Assembly (NCBI GenBank): GCA_030267565.1
Contig: BRXU01000001.1
Coordinates: 4,464,001-4,528,000 of the forward strand
Source: Pleodorina starrii
Taxonomy: Eukaryota > Chlorophyta > Chlorophyceae > Chlamydomonadales > Volvocaceae
Direction of reading: 5' to 3'
DNA length: 64,000 nt
Shown here: positions 1-10,970 of the stretch, piece by piece
Position numbering within the stretch: position 1 is the stretch's first letter
Layout: every line of letters starts with the position of its first letter
Notes under the pieces: model-generated
What the model was told of the DNA's origin: nothing
The model's database searches: none
What the model saw: only the letters and a program-made list of their open reading frames with translations
Translations under genes and position numbers: made by a program

Positions 1-3000
1 CCCAGGAGCTCCTGCTGCTGCTCTACGGTCCGCCGCATGGACACCTGCTGCCGCTCCAGGGACTGCAACTGCAGCTGCAGCTCCAGGTGGGTACTGCTCG
101 GGAGCTGGGGGGCGCAGTGGCGCTCCGCCGGGTCCTGGTGCGCCTGCGCGCGGTGCGTAGCGGGGCGGCGTTGCTGGAGTGAGCGCTCGAGATCACGAAC
201 AAATCCCCAGGCACCCGCGCGGTGCGGTGCGTGCGCGTTCCAATGCCGGACACGTTTTCCAGGCAGATCGGCAGTCCGGGACACCGGCGCAAGGGACGGA
301 GCGGCGCGTCGTCGCTCGCGCAGCCAGGCGCCCCATCCGCTGTCACGAGCGTGACAACACAGCCCACGCCAGGCCTTGGCCAAGGTCGCAAAGCTTAGCT
401 TACCCGTCGAGCGGAAAGGTCCGCGTCCCGCCCGCCCTGGCTGCGCGGAGCGGCACTCCCCGGGTCCCGGAGTGGCGGAGCTCCCCCGGCGGCCCCTCCG
501 CAGGGACGCTGCGAAAGTGGCGCGCGCGCTGGGGACGTGCCGCCGGCGGCCTCCGCCCACAGCTGACTCCTGCCGCTGCGGATGCCGTTCTGTTCGGCCC
601 CCGGCCACGCAAGCTGCGCGGTCTCCCGCCAAGCATCGGCGCCGCCAGGCGGGCCGCGAGCGGCCGGGCGCATCCGCGCCTCCGGGCTCCAGTGGCGCTC
701 TTGCTGCTGCCAGTCGCCGTCCGGGCCGGCGCGCGTGGTCGGGGACCGCAAGCCCGTAGCTGTGCGGAGCATGGAAGGCGACGACACCGCCTTTGCCCGC
801 GCAGGGCTTGACGACTGCGTCTGGAGCCGGTTCAGCTCGGCGCCCAGGGAATCGAGGCTGCCCCGCGCCAGGTGCAGGCCGACCGCGCGCTTCTCATCCT
901 GACAAGCGAGGGCAGGGTGAGGCAGACGCGTAGCGGCGGCAAAGGTAGAAGAGGCCTTGCGGGAAAGGTAGGCAGGGACAGGACAGGGCAGCACAGGAGC
1001 GCGTGTGCCGCCTAGGACGTGGCCGTATGCCGATGACGTGTTCCCCCGGCCAGCCCCATTGGAGCCGGAGAAACTGAGCCACCTCACCCCCACTGACGTG
1101 CACAGATACCGAAAGTCAGGTGCGTGCGCGGCGCCGTGGTCGCCACGGCTGTTTAAACCTGTCCACCCTGCCAGCCTGCCCTGCTCTCTTGGTTCTTACC
1201 TCGAGGAACTGCAGCTCCTCCTCAGCCGCTTGCTCCGCCTGCCACAGCGACGACGGCTTCCCGCTAGGCTGCTGCGGGCGCTGCAACTCGCCAATAAGGA
1301 CTTTGGGGTCGCTGAGACCCGCGCCCGCAGCAGAGACCTGCGTTGGCTTGGCAGCCTTGCCGTCGGCCTGGAAAACACCCCCTTGTGCTGCGGCCCTGCA
1401 GTTACAGGGTGAAAACCGACGCGGGACGTCTCAACCCGCACGAGTTCACACACACGCGTTCGGAAGCAAGCCAGGCCTGGCGAGACTCTCATGCCAACAA
1501 GGCCCACGAACAAAGGCCAAAGAGCACGACGTTTTCCGTACCTGGGGCTCGAGATTGCGACCACCACCACAGCATCACCCAGGCTAGGCGACAGACGGCG
1601 CCCTGGGCTCTTCCCATCGAGCTCCTCCTGCTGTCTAGGCGGCAGCTGGTAGCTGGCAGCCACAGAAGGCCGCTCCTGCGCTGCACGGCCCTTTGCAGGT
1701 GAGCTCGCGTAAGAATTCCCTCCGTTTGCGGTGCCAAAGCCGCCCAGCGGCATCGGAGGTATGGCCACCGGCGACCCCACCGACTGCAATCGCCTGCCGC
1801 CGGCGAGCACGAAAGGCTCCGCGCAAGCCGCGCCGCTCTCCGTGTGAGCCGACCGAGACACGGCCACAAACGCAGGCCCTGCCGCCGCCGGTCCATGATC
1901 CATTCCGGGTGAGGACGGCAGGGAGCGTGACGGAGCGCGCGGTGGCAGGCTGTCAAGCTGCAGGGCGGGGGGCCCGCAGTCCCGGGACGAGCTGACGGCT
2001 CCGTCGCCCCCTTTGACCCGTACGGCAGCAGTCAGCTGTCCGATGTCGATCGAGGCATTGACGCCCCAGCGCGACGCCGAGGCGCCGAACCTGGCTTCCG
2101 CCGTCGTCCCCGGAGGCGGCAAACCACTTCCCACAATGGCGCGGTCAAGCGCATCATTCTGGATGTGTTTCGCGCCAGCTTCGATTGCATTGAAGGCGGC
2201 GCTCCGGCGAGGGGACTGCAAGCCTGCCAACGCCTGGCGCAGACCGCTGTTGCGGACATGCTGCGGCGGCGAGGACTCCAAGCTACGGCTGCCGCCGCCC
2301 CCGCCGGCGGCGGCGGCGGCACGGAAGGCGGGACCGCCGACATCGACGCTGGGTGCTGATGACGTGGAAGAGCTGGAGCCGCTTCGTCCGCTGGGTCGCG
2401 GGCTGCCAGGCTCTGCAAAGCTCACGCTCTTCCCGGAAGCCTTCCGAGGGCGCGTGGGCGACGCGGGAGGTGACCTGCGATGACACAGCGCAGCGCGACC
2501 ATACGGTGCCATTTACGGTAGGACACATTGGGAAGTCGCCGCGCTGTTTTAAGTATACATATGACCCTTTGCAAGTCCCATGCGCTTCGCTTCATTTGCA
2601 CCCGTTCACCGTGCTGTACTGACATGTTCGGGCTCGGCCCAGTCTCCTGCATCCAGCTGCGGGCCTGGGCGGGGACAAGAGCTGTCGAGGGCCCGGGCTT
2701 GGCTTTCGGCGCCTGCGGCTGCTCCAGTTCAGGCGTAAGCCAGAACGTGGCGTGGAATTTCTGGTCGAAGTGGATGCCCTGCGGGGTTGGGAGAGGCGCA
2801 TGCGTCATCATGTAAATGTGGTCCAAAATCGCGCATGCCAGCTGGCTGCGACGCTCGCGGGAAGTGCCGCCAACCATGCGGTTGCTCTTCGTATAGGGGG
2901 TTGGCACGCACCTTGATGTGGAAGATATCCCTGTGCCCCTGCTCCACAGCCTTCTGCCGCTGCACGAAGCGCAGAACTCTTAGCCTGACCTCCACCGACG

Positions 3001-3277
3001 CCGCCTCTCCCCCTCTGAGCCGGAGGGAGCTGGGCACGACCGTATAGCGTTCGCTGCTGCCAGGCTTCACAGTCAGCTCCACAGGTCCCCGAAGCGTATT
3101 TGTAATGCGCACAGTTTGTGAGTAGGCCTGAATTGCGCACGCAAGGCGAGAGTTTGTCCTCGGTCAGTCGCGTCCTTCAACCAAGACCTAAACCGTCCAT
3201 TTGCCGACCTGCGACAACTTTACGTCGCGAAAGAAAAGCTCATCGGGCTCCAAGAGCACAAACGCTGTTGCAGCCAT
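1..3277 (-). CDS. MSP/ASH-like domain and coiled-coil protein (3' end outside window)
   Basis: Seven exons chain in phase: 3277-3209, 3127-2912, 2778-2624, 2474-1542, 1395-1200, 898-404 and 173-1, about 745 codons so far. The start is the ATG at 3277, giving MAATAFVLLEPDELFFRDVK. Exons 1-3 form a beta-rich module (VRITNTL...VELTVKPGS...YTVVP...LRGGEAASVEVRLRV) that resembles the major sperm protein/ASH fold found in VAP-type and ciliary or centrosomal proteins. It ends with HFDQKFHATFWL near residue 105. Exon 4 is Ser/Pro/Ala-rich and probably disordered. Exons 5-7 contain heptad-like Glu/Gln/Leu stretches (AEQAAEEELQFLE, LELQLQLQSLERQQ) that predict a coiled coil. The donor ending exon 3 (GTCAGT) is the least certain junction. 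A role in a ciliary or basal-body structure would fit this domain mix but is inference. I do not recognise the exact family. Confidence 0.72.
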
Positions 3278-4796
3278 ATCGGCTCCCTTTCCGGCGAGGC
3301 TAATGCTGCACTGGCAGTAATTGGTGCCCTAGGCGTCCTTTCGGACTAGTTGCACGCCAGAAGGTCTGCATTCTACAAAAGATAGAAGGTAAGAAGTCAA
3401 TGAAGGCAAAAAGTCTTTACTTGCCGAGCTGCGCCTAGCTGTGGGATTGAAAATTTGAGTCGTACACCACTAACATGCAGGTGAGCAGGTCGTCTATAAG
3501 CGGCTATGGGGCTATCCTTGTCCCTGTTACTAAGCATGGTGTTGCTCTTAATACTAACCGTATGCCATCATATAGGAACTCGTGCATCTCGCTTCAATCC
3601 TGGCGTAACTCAAGCTGTGCGGAAGTTTTTGATACCTCGACTGTTTCACATATGCAACATACTATTGCAACCAATAGGAATCCATACTGCTCATCACAGC
3701 TTCCTGTAAAATCGGGTTGATAAGTGCCCAGGATGCCCATTTCGCACGGCCCGCCGGAAGCTCATAGCACTCATCATTGAGCCATTCAGGCTTCGTTTTC
3801 GGTCTCTTAGCGGGAACCACAGGGCAAGCCTCAGACACTGACCCGCGGACCCCTACCGTTTCTCGCTCACGCTTGTCGCTGGACCGTGCCTGAAATTCTC
3901 AAGTGCCTAACTATAACTATTCCACAGTTGCCCTCATATGTATCGCTCAATGCGCGGCGTAGCTGGGGGCGTATCTCGGGCTCCCACTTGTAGCATTTGT
4001 CCGGCCCGACTTCGAAACCTTATCGTATGGTATGTGTTAGCTAGCGCGGCTGCTGGCCGGCGCGGGCAGTGCATCTTACAATGCAATCTTCCCAGATGTG
4101 TGCTCTACATGCCATGGATGTGGATGGTCCGCGTCCGGCGAACGCTGTCAATGTGAGGGCTCTGCTGACACTCCTGTGTGTATCGGTGACACACGCTCAC
4201 GTCCGTCTTGCGCGTTTGCTGGGTGGGCGCTGCAGATCTGGGCACTTTATGAAGGCCCGTCCGGTGCACCAGTTTACAGCTTGCTGAAGTGCAGGGGTAC
4301 CACTGGGAACCGCTCGGGTGGCGCGGTGCACGGATAAGAGCCGTGAACTTTCGGTGATGGCTAGCTCACTTACCGGTACTCCGAACCCTCCCCTGTGTCG
4401 TATACATCGAACTTAAATGCACCGAATACAAAGCGGCCGCGATTACAGTTTGCTTCATTGTGAGAACGCAGTGGTGTCGGGCCTCGGGGTTGGGGGGTGT
4501 TGGAGCTGCCGTGCAGTATGCGACAGACCAGGCAACGCCGTTCACGGAGAGCTTATGCAAAGAAACTATGACTGATGCGCATGCTACATAGACCCGAAAG
4601 CCGTGTTCCGGGCATAGAGGGATTGGAGCGTCAGAACACGTATGGTGCTCCAATGAGCTAAGGCGTCTCAATCGTGCAACAGCTCAGGCAATGTCACAAG
4701 GGACTAGTCGAGGGCGTGTGCACTCGGTGTAATGGCATCGCTGCAGCTTTTCCCGGGGAACGCAACATTGTGTTGTGTTGCCGAGTGCCTCAGGTA
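3278..4796. other. intergenic region
   Basis: No open frame with splice signals or domain signal was found on either strand. Composition is less GC-rich than the genes. The first few hundred bases upstream of 3277 should hold the promoter of the MSP/ASH-like gene, but no clear TATA box was seen. The right edge abuts the long inverted repeat of the transposon cluster. Confidence 0.5.
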
Positions 4797-5682
4797 AACA
4801 CCACTACTTACGGTAAGGGCGGGTGTTTCCGTTCACAACGTGAACGACTGGTGACTGAACGTTCACTGAACGTTCACTGAATGTTCAGCGAACAGTCACG
4901 GGGAACGTTCACTGAATGTTCGGTGAACGTTCGTCAAAGCCGTACGTTACGGACATCGCGCCGAGGGTGGCTCGGGTAGCCGGCGGGGGCCCCGGCCTGG
5001 ATGAGGCCCCAAAAGCTAGGGACAGGCGCGGGGTTCGTGGACGGAGATGCGTGAGAGGACGCGTGGCGCGACTTTGGCGGAGGTCGCACTGTTGCCGCAA
5101 CGCCCCGGAGGAGGAGGACGAGGAGGACGAGGAGGCGGAGGCGAAAGAGGCGGTGGCGAAGGAGGAGGCCTGCGTCTGCTTTTGCGTCAAGATGTCGGAC
5201 TCAGTCTGCGTCTGGTGTTTTAGACTCAACATTGAGTCCACGGCCCACTCATAGCATCAAGCCCCACACTCTATTGATCAACCCACTCTATTGAGTCCCC
5301 GGCCCACTCAAACGAAATGCCGGACCCGACGAAATAAATTGTCTGGGGATGCACGGCCGGCCAATGCTTGTCGAGAAGCAGCAGCGCCTTGTCAAGATCC
5401 ATGCTTACTTTATGCAGAACTAGCCGGCAGAGAGACTCATTCGGGAGTGCCGAATCATGGTGAGGGACCGGTGCGCTTGTAGGTCGTACTATTTCGGAAA
5501 ATAGTACGGCACGCATGCTCCAGCGCTGTTCCCGCGCACATAAAAGGTATTCACATAACGGCTTGGCCTTGAATCGGTTCGTTATATGTGCCCCAGCAGC
5601 TGTGGTCACTTAGAGAGCTATTCATAAGTGGACCACGCAATTCTCTGAGCTATTACGCGCAGCACGGGATTGCATTAAACAA
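4797..5682 (+). repeat. left terminal inverted repeat of the outer element
   Basis: This arm is the reverse complement of 10971-11861. It contains the GAACGTTC-rich subterminal block (about 4840-4935), a GAGGAGGACGAGG purine tract near 5105 and a direct pair around ATTGAGTC near 5230-5300. Homology stops at TTAAACAA just before 5683. An open frame of 112 codons (from 4916) is preserved in both arms, but this follows from arm identity and is not evidence of a gene. Confidence 0.88.
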
Positions 5683-6190
5683 GCAGAGGACATCAAGGCC
5701 GTGCGTGGTATAGCTCTCCTCAAGCCACGCGAGCCTCGCGAGCCTGTGCCTCGCGGGCACACCGTCCGCGACACCCCGCCCATATATGAAGCCGCCCTGG
5801 AGCCATGCTAACAGCTTCCTTGCCAGCGCGCTACGCGCAGCGGCAACCTGTGAAACTATTACGGTTTAGATACCGATGTTGATTGCAGCCAATCTCCCGT
5901 GAAAAACTTGAATTCGCGAAACTTGCGTTTGTCATGCAAAAGGGGTCCCCAAAAGCTTCTTGCCGGGCCACGTCTGTTGCACATCCATTTAAAGCTATAC
6001 ATTCCTAAATCAAAACGTACCAAGCATACAACGGGAGCTTGTTTTGGTCCACAGTTGAGCGTCTCGACACAACAGTGTGCTCAATCACAAATAGCACATC
6101 CAGAAAGTCACTGGCGCTAACATCTATAAGCTTTTTGTGATATGGGCGACCAACGGGGATCTGGGCGGCCCCGGCGACGGCCCCGGCGGC

Positions 6191-6331
6191 GAGAATTGCG
6201 TGGTCATGTCGCTCCACTTATGAATAGCTGCCCTAAGTGACCACAACTCCTGGGGCACATATACCGAACCGGTACAAGGCCAAGCAGTTATGTGAATACC
6301 TTTTATGTGCGCGGGAACAGCGCTGGAGCAT
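6191..6331 (+). repeat. partial copy of inner TIR sequence, interrupted by the CACTA composite
   Basis: The segment from GAGAATTGCGTGG to GCTGGAGCAT repeats 11008-11144 in the same orientation with several substitutions. It stops exactly at the CAT where the CACTA element begins, and the continuation (CATGCGTGCC...) resumes at 10831 on the far side. So this was once one uninterrupted second copy of TIR-internal DNA. Confidence 0.8.
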
Positions 6332-8565
6332 CACTAAAAGACAGAAGTTCGGGCCCGAACGTTTAGAGGGCCCTGTGCCCACTTAATGGCCGCTGCCGGA
6401 CCCAGGCCTGCACCGTTTGTCGCCGGACTTTTTCCGTAATAATCCTTACTAGGTAAGGTGTGTACTATAAAACAAATTGTAATGAATGCGGGTTCAATTT
6501 TAGCCAGGGTTTGAGTACAAACGTGACCGAGCCGTCCGCCAGGACCACCGATCGTACCCCTACCGGAAAAGGGTCATCTCCAGTCGCCAATTCATTCCAA
6601 TAGCCCAGCGCCCCACAACCTCGTCTTATGAACACACAATACGGTAGAATCGTGGCGAAGCGGGCGTGCAATTCACTAATGGAACGTAAATGGCGGTCAT
6701 GGGAGTCCGTCCACACCCACGGCCACCCCTACCCCATGCTGAGCCTAAGGGTAAATGCCAACGCAAGCCCTTTCGCGTCCGAAAGCTCTAAGCGCCTCCC
6801 GCGCATACCAAAAGTAGCTGCTATGTGGGGACAAGGGGTTGGTGTCGGCTTCCTTGAAGCCGGAAAAAGGGCGGGGCCCCACTAAATCCGTACGGGTGGA
6901 GTTGAGTGCTAGGGCGGCGAGGGCGTGAAGTGTGAGAGTGTCGACATTCCTGCTGATAGACAGCCAGAGCTGTTTCCCGAAATGCCTGCTAGCCGAGTCG
7001 TTAGCAAGGCCTGCCGGCGCCGCGCGAAGCGCGTCATCCCGCCGGGTGCATGAGCGCATGTGCGCATCGACCGAAATACGGCATTTCCAAAGCGAGCGGC
7101 GAGGGCGTCAACTGTGAGAGTGTCGACATTCCTGCTGATAGGCAGCCAGAGCTTTATACCTGAAATGCCTGCGGCTTCAGCAATCCGACCCATGTTTAGC
7201 ATCGCGCGCCGTCTCGGCACTGTGCAACTCTTCCGGCCAGCGCATTGGCTGAAGTTAGGTTGGGTGTGAGAATGGGTTGAGAGCAAAGAACGGAGTCGCG
7301 TGCGGGTTGCCGGAGGCCCACGTTGCAAGTGAGGTCCCCGTCAATCAGGTGAATGAATGCGTGTTTGTGTTTTAACTTCTTAAGTCGGAGAAATTTCAGG
7401 AGTATCCGACGCAGACTTGCTAGCAGAGTCGCCAGCAAGGCCTGCCGGCGCTGCCGGCGCCGCGCGAATCGCGTCGTCCGGGGCGCATGGGCGCATCGAT
7501 TGAAGTACGGCATCAATTCGGCAGCGAGCGGCGAGGGCATGAAGTGTGACAATCGACAATCTACAATCCTGCTGATACGTAGCCAGAGCTGTATCCCCGA
7601 AATTCCTACTTGCGGAGTCGTCAGCAAGGCCTGCCGGCGCCGCAGGAATCGCGCTCCGTCTCGGCACTGTGTAACTCTTCCCGCGAGCGCATTGCTTGGC
7701 TTAAGTAGCTTGACAGTAGACATGGAGTGGATTATTCGCAGATCACGCTGACTTGCCAATAGAATGACAGACGACGACGAGAGTGCAGCAGAGGCCTGGC
7801 AGCAGGGTTTGCTCCTTGCAACCTTTGTAATAGCAATATGCGTCAAGACGATCGGACCGGCAAGCAGAGCTGCTGTGGTGTGGTCGCGGGAAGAGTGTTT
7901 GCAATGCAAACATAGTTTGTTTCCGAAACGAAGATTCATTTCACGCCGTCATGTCAGAATTCCACCTTAAGGAACGATGACTCTTCTGGAATTAATTATA
8001 GGCCGAGAGGTGATGGTTTGACCTCGGCCTCGGTCCATGGAGACTGCCAAACTGGTTTGTACTCATGCGATGTTGGGTTCCAATAATAAATTTACCGTGC
8101 AATAAAGAATGTAATCTTTTACGTATGCAGCCTTTCCGTTGGCCGAAAGTCTGCACTTGTCCAATTACCCAGAACCGTGAACCCAGAACCCAGAACCCAC
8201 GGACATGGGCAATCCTACAGGGCGGGGCCCCCCTGGGCGCTTCGCGCTGGGGCCCCGCCCAAAAATCATGTACAATGGGCGCCGTCGCAAGAAAAGGACT
8301 CCTACGTGAACAGCGTCTCTTGGACTAAACGCCCTGCTCAGAGCCAAGAGCTGCGGCTGCGCTTCAGGCCACGTACGGCGCTTTGCTCGCACACCCCTGT
8401 GGCCTTATGTTGGTTAGACCAGTACGACGGATGCGCATTGAGCCTAGGAGCCACGCACGCTTTGCAGATTTAAAAAATTCGATAGAGAAAAGGAGTTAAG
8501 GCAGGTCAAGTGCCTGGGGGTGTGGAACGGTGTGCAGTTTGAGCCCGAACTTCTGTCTTTTAGTG
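6332..8565 (+). mobile_element. CACTA (EnSpm-type) element, copy 1, non-autonomous
   Basis: The left end reads CACTAAAAGACAGAAGTTCG and the right end is its inverted copy finishing CTTTTAGTG, so both ends carry the CACTA/TAGTG signature of this superfamily. The terminal inverted repeat is about 23 bp. The left flank is CAT and the right flank ATG, so this copy alone has no target duplication. Inside are four related blocks of about 130-170 bp (6910-7690) and a GGGCGGGGCCCC inverted pair near 8220-8260. An 83-codon frame on the minus strand (6465-6716) lacks an ATG and is shared with copy 2. No CACTA transposase is present. Confidence 0.85.
6910..7690. repeat. four degenerate ~130-170-bp repeats inside CACTA copy 1
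   Basis: The units start near 6914, 7085, 7400 and 7525. Each contains variants of GAGGGCGTGAAGTGTGAG, CCTGCTGATAG.CAGCCAGAGCT, CGAAATGCCTGC and AGCAAGGCCTGCCGGCGC. Two also carry TCTCGGCACTGTG followed by AACTCTTCC. Internal repeat arrays of this sort are common in non-autonomous CACTA elements. This block is absent from copy 2. Confidence 0.75.
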
Positions 8566-10026
8566 ATGATTTTGTTTGAAAACCCTGGGACGAGCAACAG
8601 CCTTCCTTTGAAACGCCATGCAGGGAATGCTATGAACGGCGGCTAAGGCTGGGAGAAGCTCAGCACGCACGGCATGCCGGGTTTCGCTTCACGGGGTGGG
8701 ACGCGGGCGGCCGCTGGTGACCCGCGGGTCAGTAGCACCCCCACCAACAAACGCGCCCAGAAATGGCTCCCCGTGCGCACGCTTGCCGTAGAAGCTTCCT
8801 CCATCGCCCGTAATGAGCTTCACGGGGTCCGCAAAAATAAAAATAAGGAGGCTGAGCCTCCAAGGCGCTGGGCCGCTGAAGCTGGCCGGATTTTACTCAG
8901 GTACCTTGACGAGGCAGAGCTGCGGGGTGAGGCGATTCCCCGTCCGACAAACGCAGCCCGCTTCTGCGCCCAATGGCACGCTGCATTTCAAGCTACTGGC
9001 AGCGTAGAGGACACGGAGCGCAAGGGCCGCCCACGCAAACTTCCGTCGGGAGTGGTGGAGGAAGCCTTGACACTAGTCAAGACCGTGCGGCCGTGGACCT
9101 ACGGCGGCGGAGTTCAAGGACTTTATCAAGGCGTGCCTCAAGGTTTGGAACGACGAGTTCTGCGAGACGTTGCCCCCCATCTTTTCATGGGACAACACCC
9201 GCATTCACGGCAACTATCGTGACGAGGCGGACGGGTGGGGCTCTCTGGGCATCGACACCGAAACCCACACGCAGCTGCCGCCGTACAGCCCGGATATGCA
9301 TAGCGTCATCGAGCCGAGCCACGCGCGGCTCATGCACGAGATGCAGCAGTTCATCAACAACCGCGAGGGCGGCCCGGGTGACTCTCTGGAGCCGTACACG
9401 GAAAGCTTAGGGGAACTGTTTCAGGCAACCATAACCCCCGAGTGGGCCAAGGCAACCACCCACCGGCTGTTCATCGACGTGCTGCCCGCAATCCTCCAGG
9501 CCAATGGGGACTACCCTCCAAAGAAATACCGCTAAATGGGGGCTCGCCAGGCGGGTTCACTGAGCGACGGGCGGGCGGGGCGTGGGGGGGGGGGGGTGCG
9601 CGCCGTATAGGCGTTTCAGTATTGCGTTTGCAGTACCGATGGGGCGCGTAATTTAATTGTCTGTTTGCACATGTTGTGTAAACGAGCTGGGCGGTGGTAA
9701 TCCGTACGTTCTGTGCGTCCGGGCTGCTCAATGGCCGAGCATCGCTCCGCGGGGTGAAGCGTCAACAACCTAAGAGTTGGTATTACGGCCGCCGGACGCG
9801 CTGTGGTATCTATAGTGTTATATACATGGTAATTCAGTGGTGTATTAGTGGCATTGAGGCGATGCGAGGAAGTCCAAGTCAACTATAATGCCCCGCGGTA
9901 TGAAGACATTTCGGGATTGGAGCTTTCGTGCGCTAGTACGTCTTTTGAGTACAAAACTTATTATTGCGAATACGGTTGTCGCAGGCGAAAGGGCGACGAA
10001 AGCTGTCAGAAGGCCCTTCCCCGCAT
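8566..10026. other. spacer between the two CACTA copies
   Basis: Besides the broken transposase, this segment holds a run of about 13 G at 9586-9598 and otherwise unassigned sequence. Its left edge (ATGATTTTG) and right edge (CCCCGCAT) are the inner flanks of the CACTA copies. No end structures of the Tc1/mariner-like element could be recognised, so its borders are unknown. Confidence 0.5.
8674..9535 (+). pseudogene. broken Tc1/mariner (IS630-like) transposase
   Basis: Two fragments lie in different frames. The first (8674 to about 9110) begins at an ATG and contains a Tc1/mariner-like DNA-binding region ending in GSVEDTERKGRPRKL, the usual helix-turn-helix/GRPR-type linker. The second (9113-9535, ending TAA) has FKDFIKACLKVW, then SWDNTRIHGN (second catalytic Asp) and LPPYSPDMHSVIEPSHARL, the Tc1-type motif that precedes the third acidic residue. 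The first catalytic Asp region is missing and the frame changes at about 9111 without splice signals, so an internal deletion has removed part of the catalytic core. The product cannot be active. It sits between the two CACTA copies, so it is probably cargo or an older insertion and does not belong to either CACTA copy. Confidence 0.78.
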
Positions 10027-10830
10027 CACTAAAAGACAGAAGTTCGGGCCCGAACGTTTAGAGGGCCCTGTGCCCACTTAATGGCCGCTGCCGGACCCAG
10101 GCCTGCACCGTTTGTCGCCGGACTTTTTCCGTAATAATCCTTACTAGGTAAGGTGTGTACTATAAAACAAATTGTAATGAATGCGGGTTCAATTTTAGCC
10201 AGGGTTTGAGTACAAACGTGACCGAGCCGTCCGCCAGGACCACCGATCGTACCCCTACCGGAAAAGGGTCATCTCCAGTCGCCAATTCATTCCAATAGCC
10301 CAGCGCCCCACAACCTCGTCTTATGAACACACAATACGGTAGAATCGTGGCGAAGCGGGCGTGCAATTCACTAATGGAACGTAAATGGCGGTCATGGGAG
10401 TCCGTCCACACCCACGGCCACCCCTACCCCATGCTGAGCCTAAGGGTAAATGCCAACGCAAGCCCTTTCGCGTCCGAAAGCTCTAAGCGCCTCCCGCGCA
10501 TACCAAAAGTAGCTGCTATGTGGGGAAAATCATGTACAATGGGCGCCGTCGCAAGAAAAGGACTCCTACGTGAACAGCGTCTCTTGGACTAAACGCCCTG
10601 CTCAGAGCCAAGAGCTGCGGCTGCGCTTCAGGCCACGTACGGCGCTTTGCTCGCACACCCCTGTGGCCTTATGTTGGTTAGACCAGTACGACGGATGCGC
10701 ATTGAGCCTAGGAGCCACGCACGCTTTGCAGATTTAAAAAAAATCGATAGAGAAAAGGAGTTAAGGCAGGTCAAGTGCCTGGGGGTGTGGAACGGTGTGC
10801 AGTTTGAGCCCGAACTTCTGTCTTTTAGTG
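10027..10830 (+). mobile_element. CACTA element, copy 2, internally deleted derivative of copy 1
   Basis: The 804-bp element has the same CACTA...TAGTG ends as copy 1. Its first 500 bp match 6332-6831 and its last 304 bp match 8263-8565, so 1431 bp of copy 1 are missing at a clean junction (GTGGGGA|AAATCATG). It is flanked by CAT on both sides (10024-10026 and 10831-10833), the 3-bp target duplication expected for CACTA elements. The right-hand CAT continues the sequence that is broken off at 6331. Confidence 0.85.
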
Positions 10831-10970
10831 CATGCGTGCCGTACTATTTTCCGAAATAGTACGACCTACAAGCGCACCGGTCCCTCACCATGATTCGACA
10901 CTCCCGAATGAGTTTCTCTGACAGCTAGTTCTGCATAGATTCAGCATGGATCTTGACAAGGCGCTGCTGT
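10831..10970 (+). repeat. second half of the interrupted TIR-derived segment
   Basis: CATGCGTGCCGTACTATT to GGCGCTGCTG repeats 11142-11275 within the right arm. Together with 6191-6331 it rebuilds one copy of a tandemly duplicated inner TIR unit of about 280 bp, into which the CACTA composite inserted. It contains a small palindrome (ACTATTTTCCGAAATAGT). Confidence 0.78.

Noticed and set aside
1196..1541. Unspliced continuation of exon 4 of the MSP/ASH-like gene
   Set aside because: A clear GTACGG donor and TGCAG acceptor with matching phase give a better protein (coiled-coil) than the Arg/Ser-rich read-through.
4916..5254. 112-codon frame preserved in both arms of the long-TIR element (also 11404-11742)
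   Set aside because: Preservation follows from the near identity of the arms; the frame is Glu/Ala-rich low complexity with no family signal.
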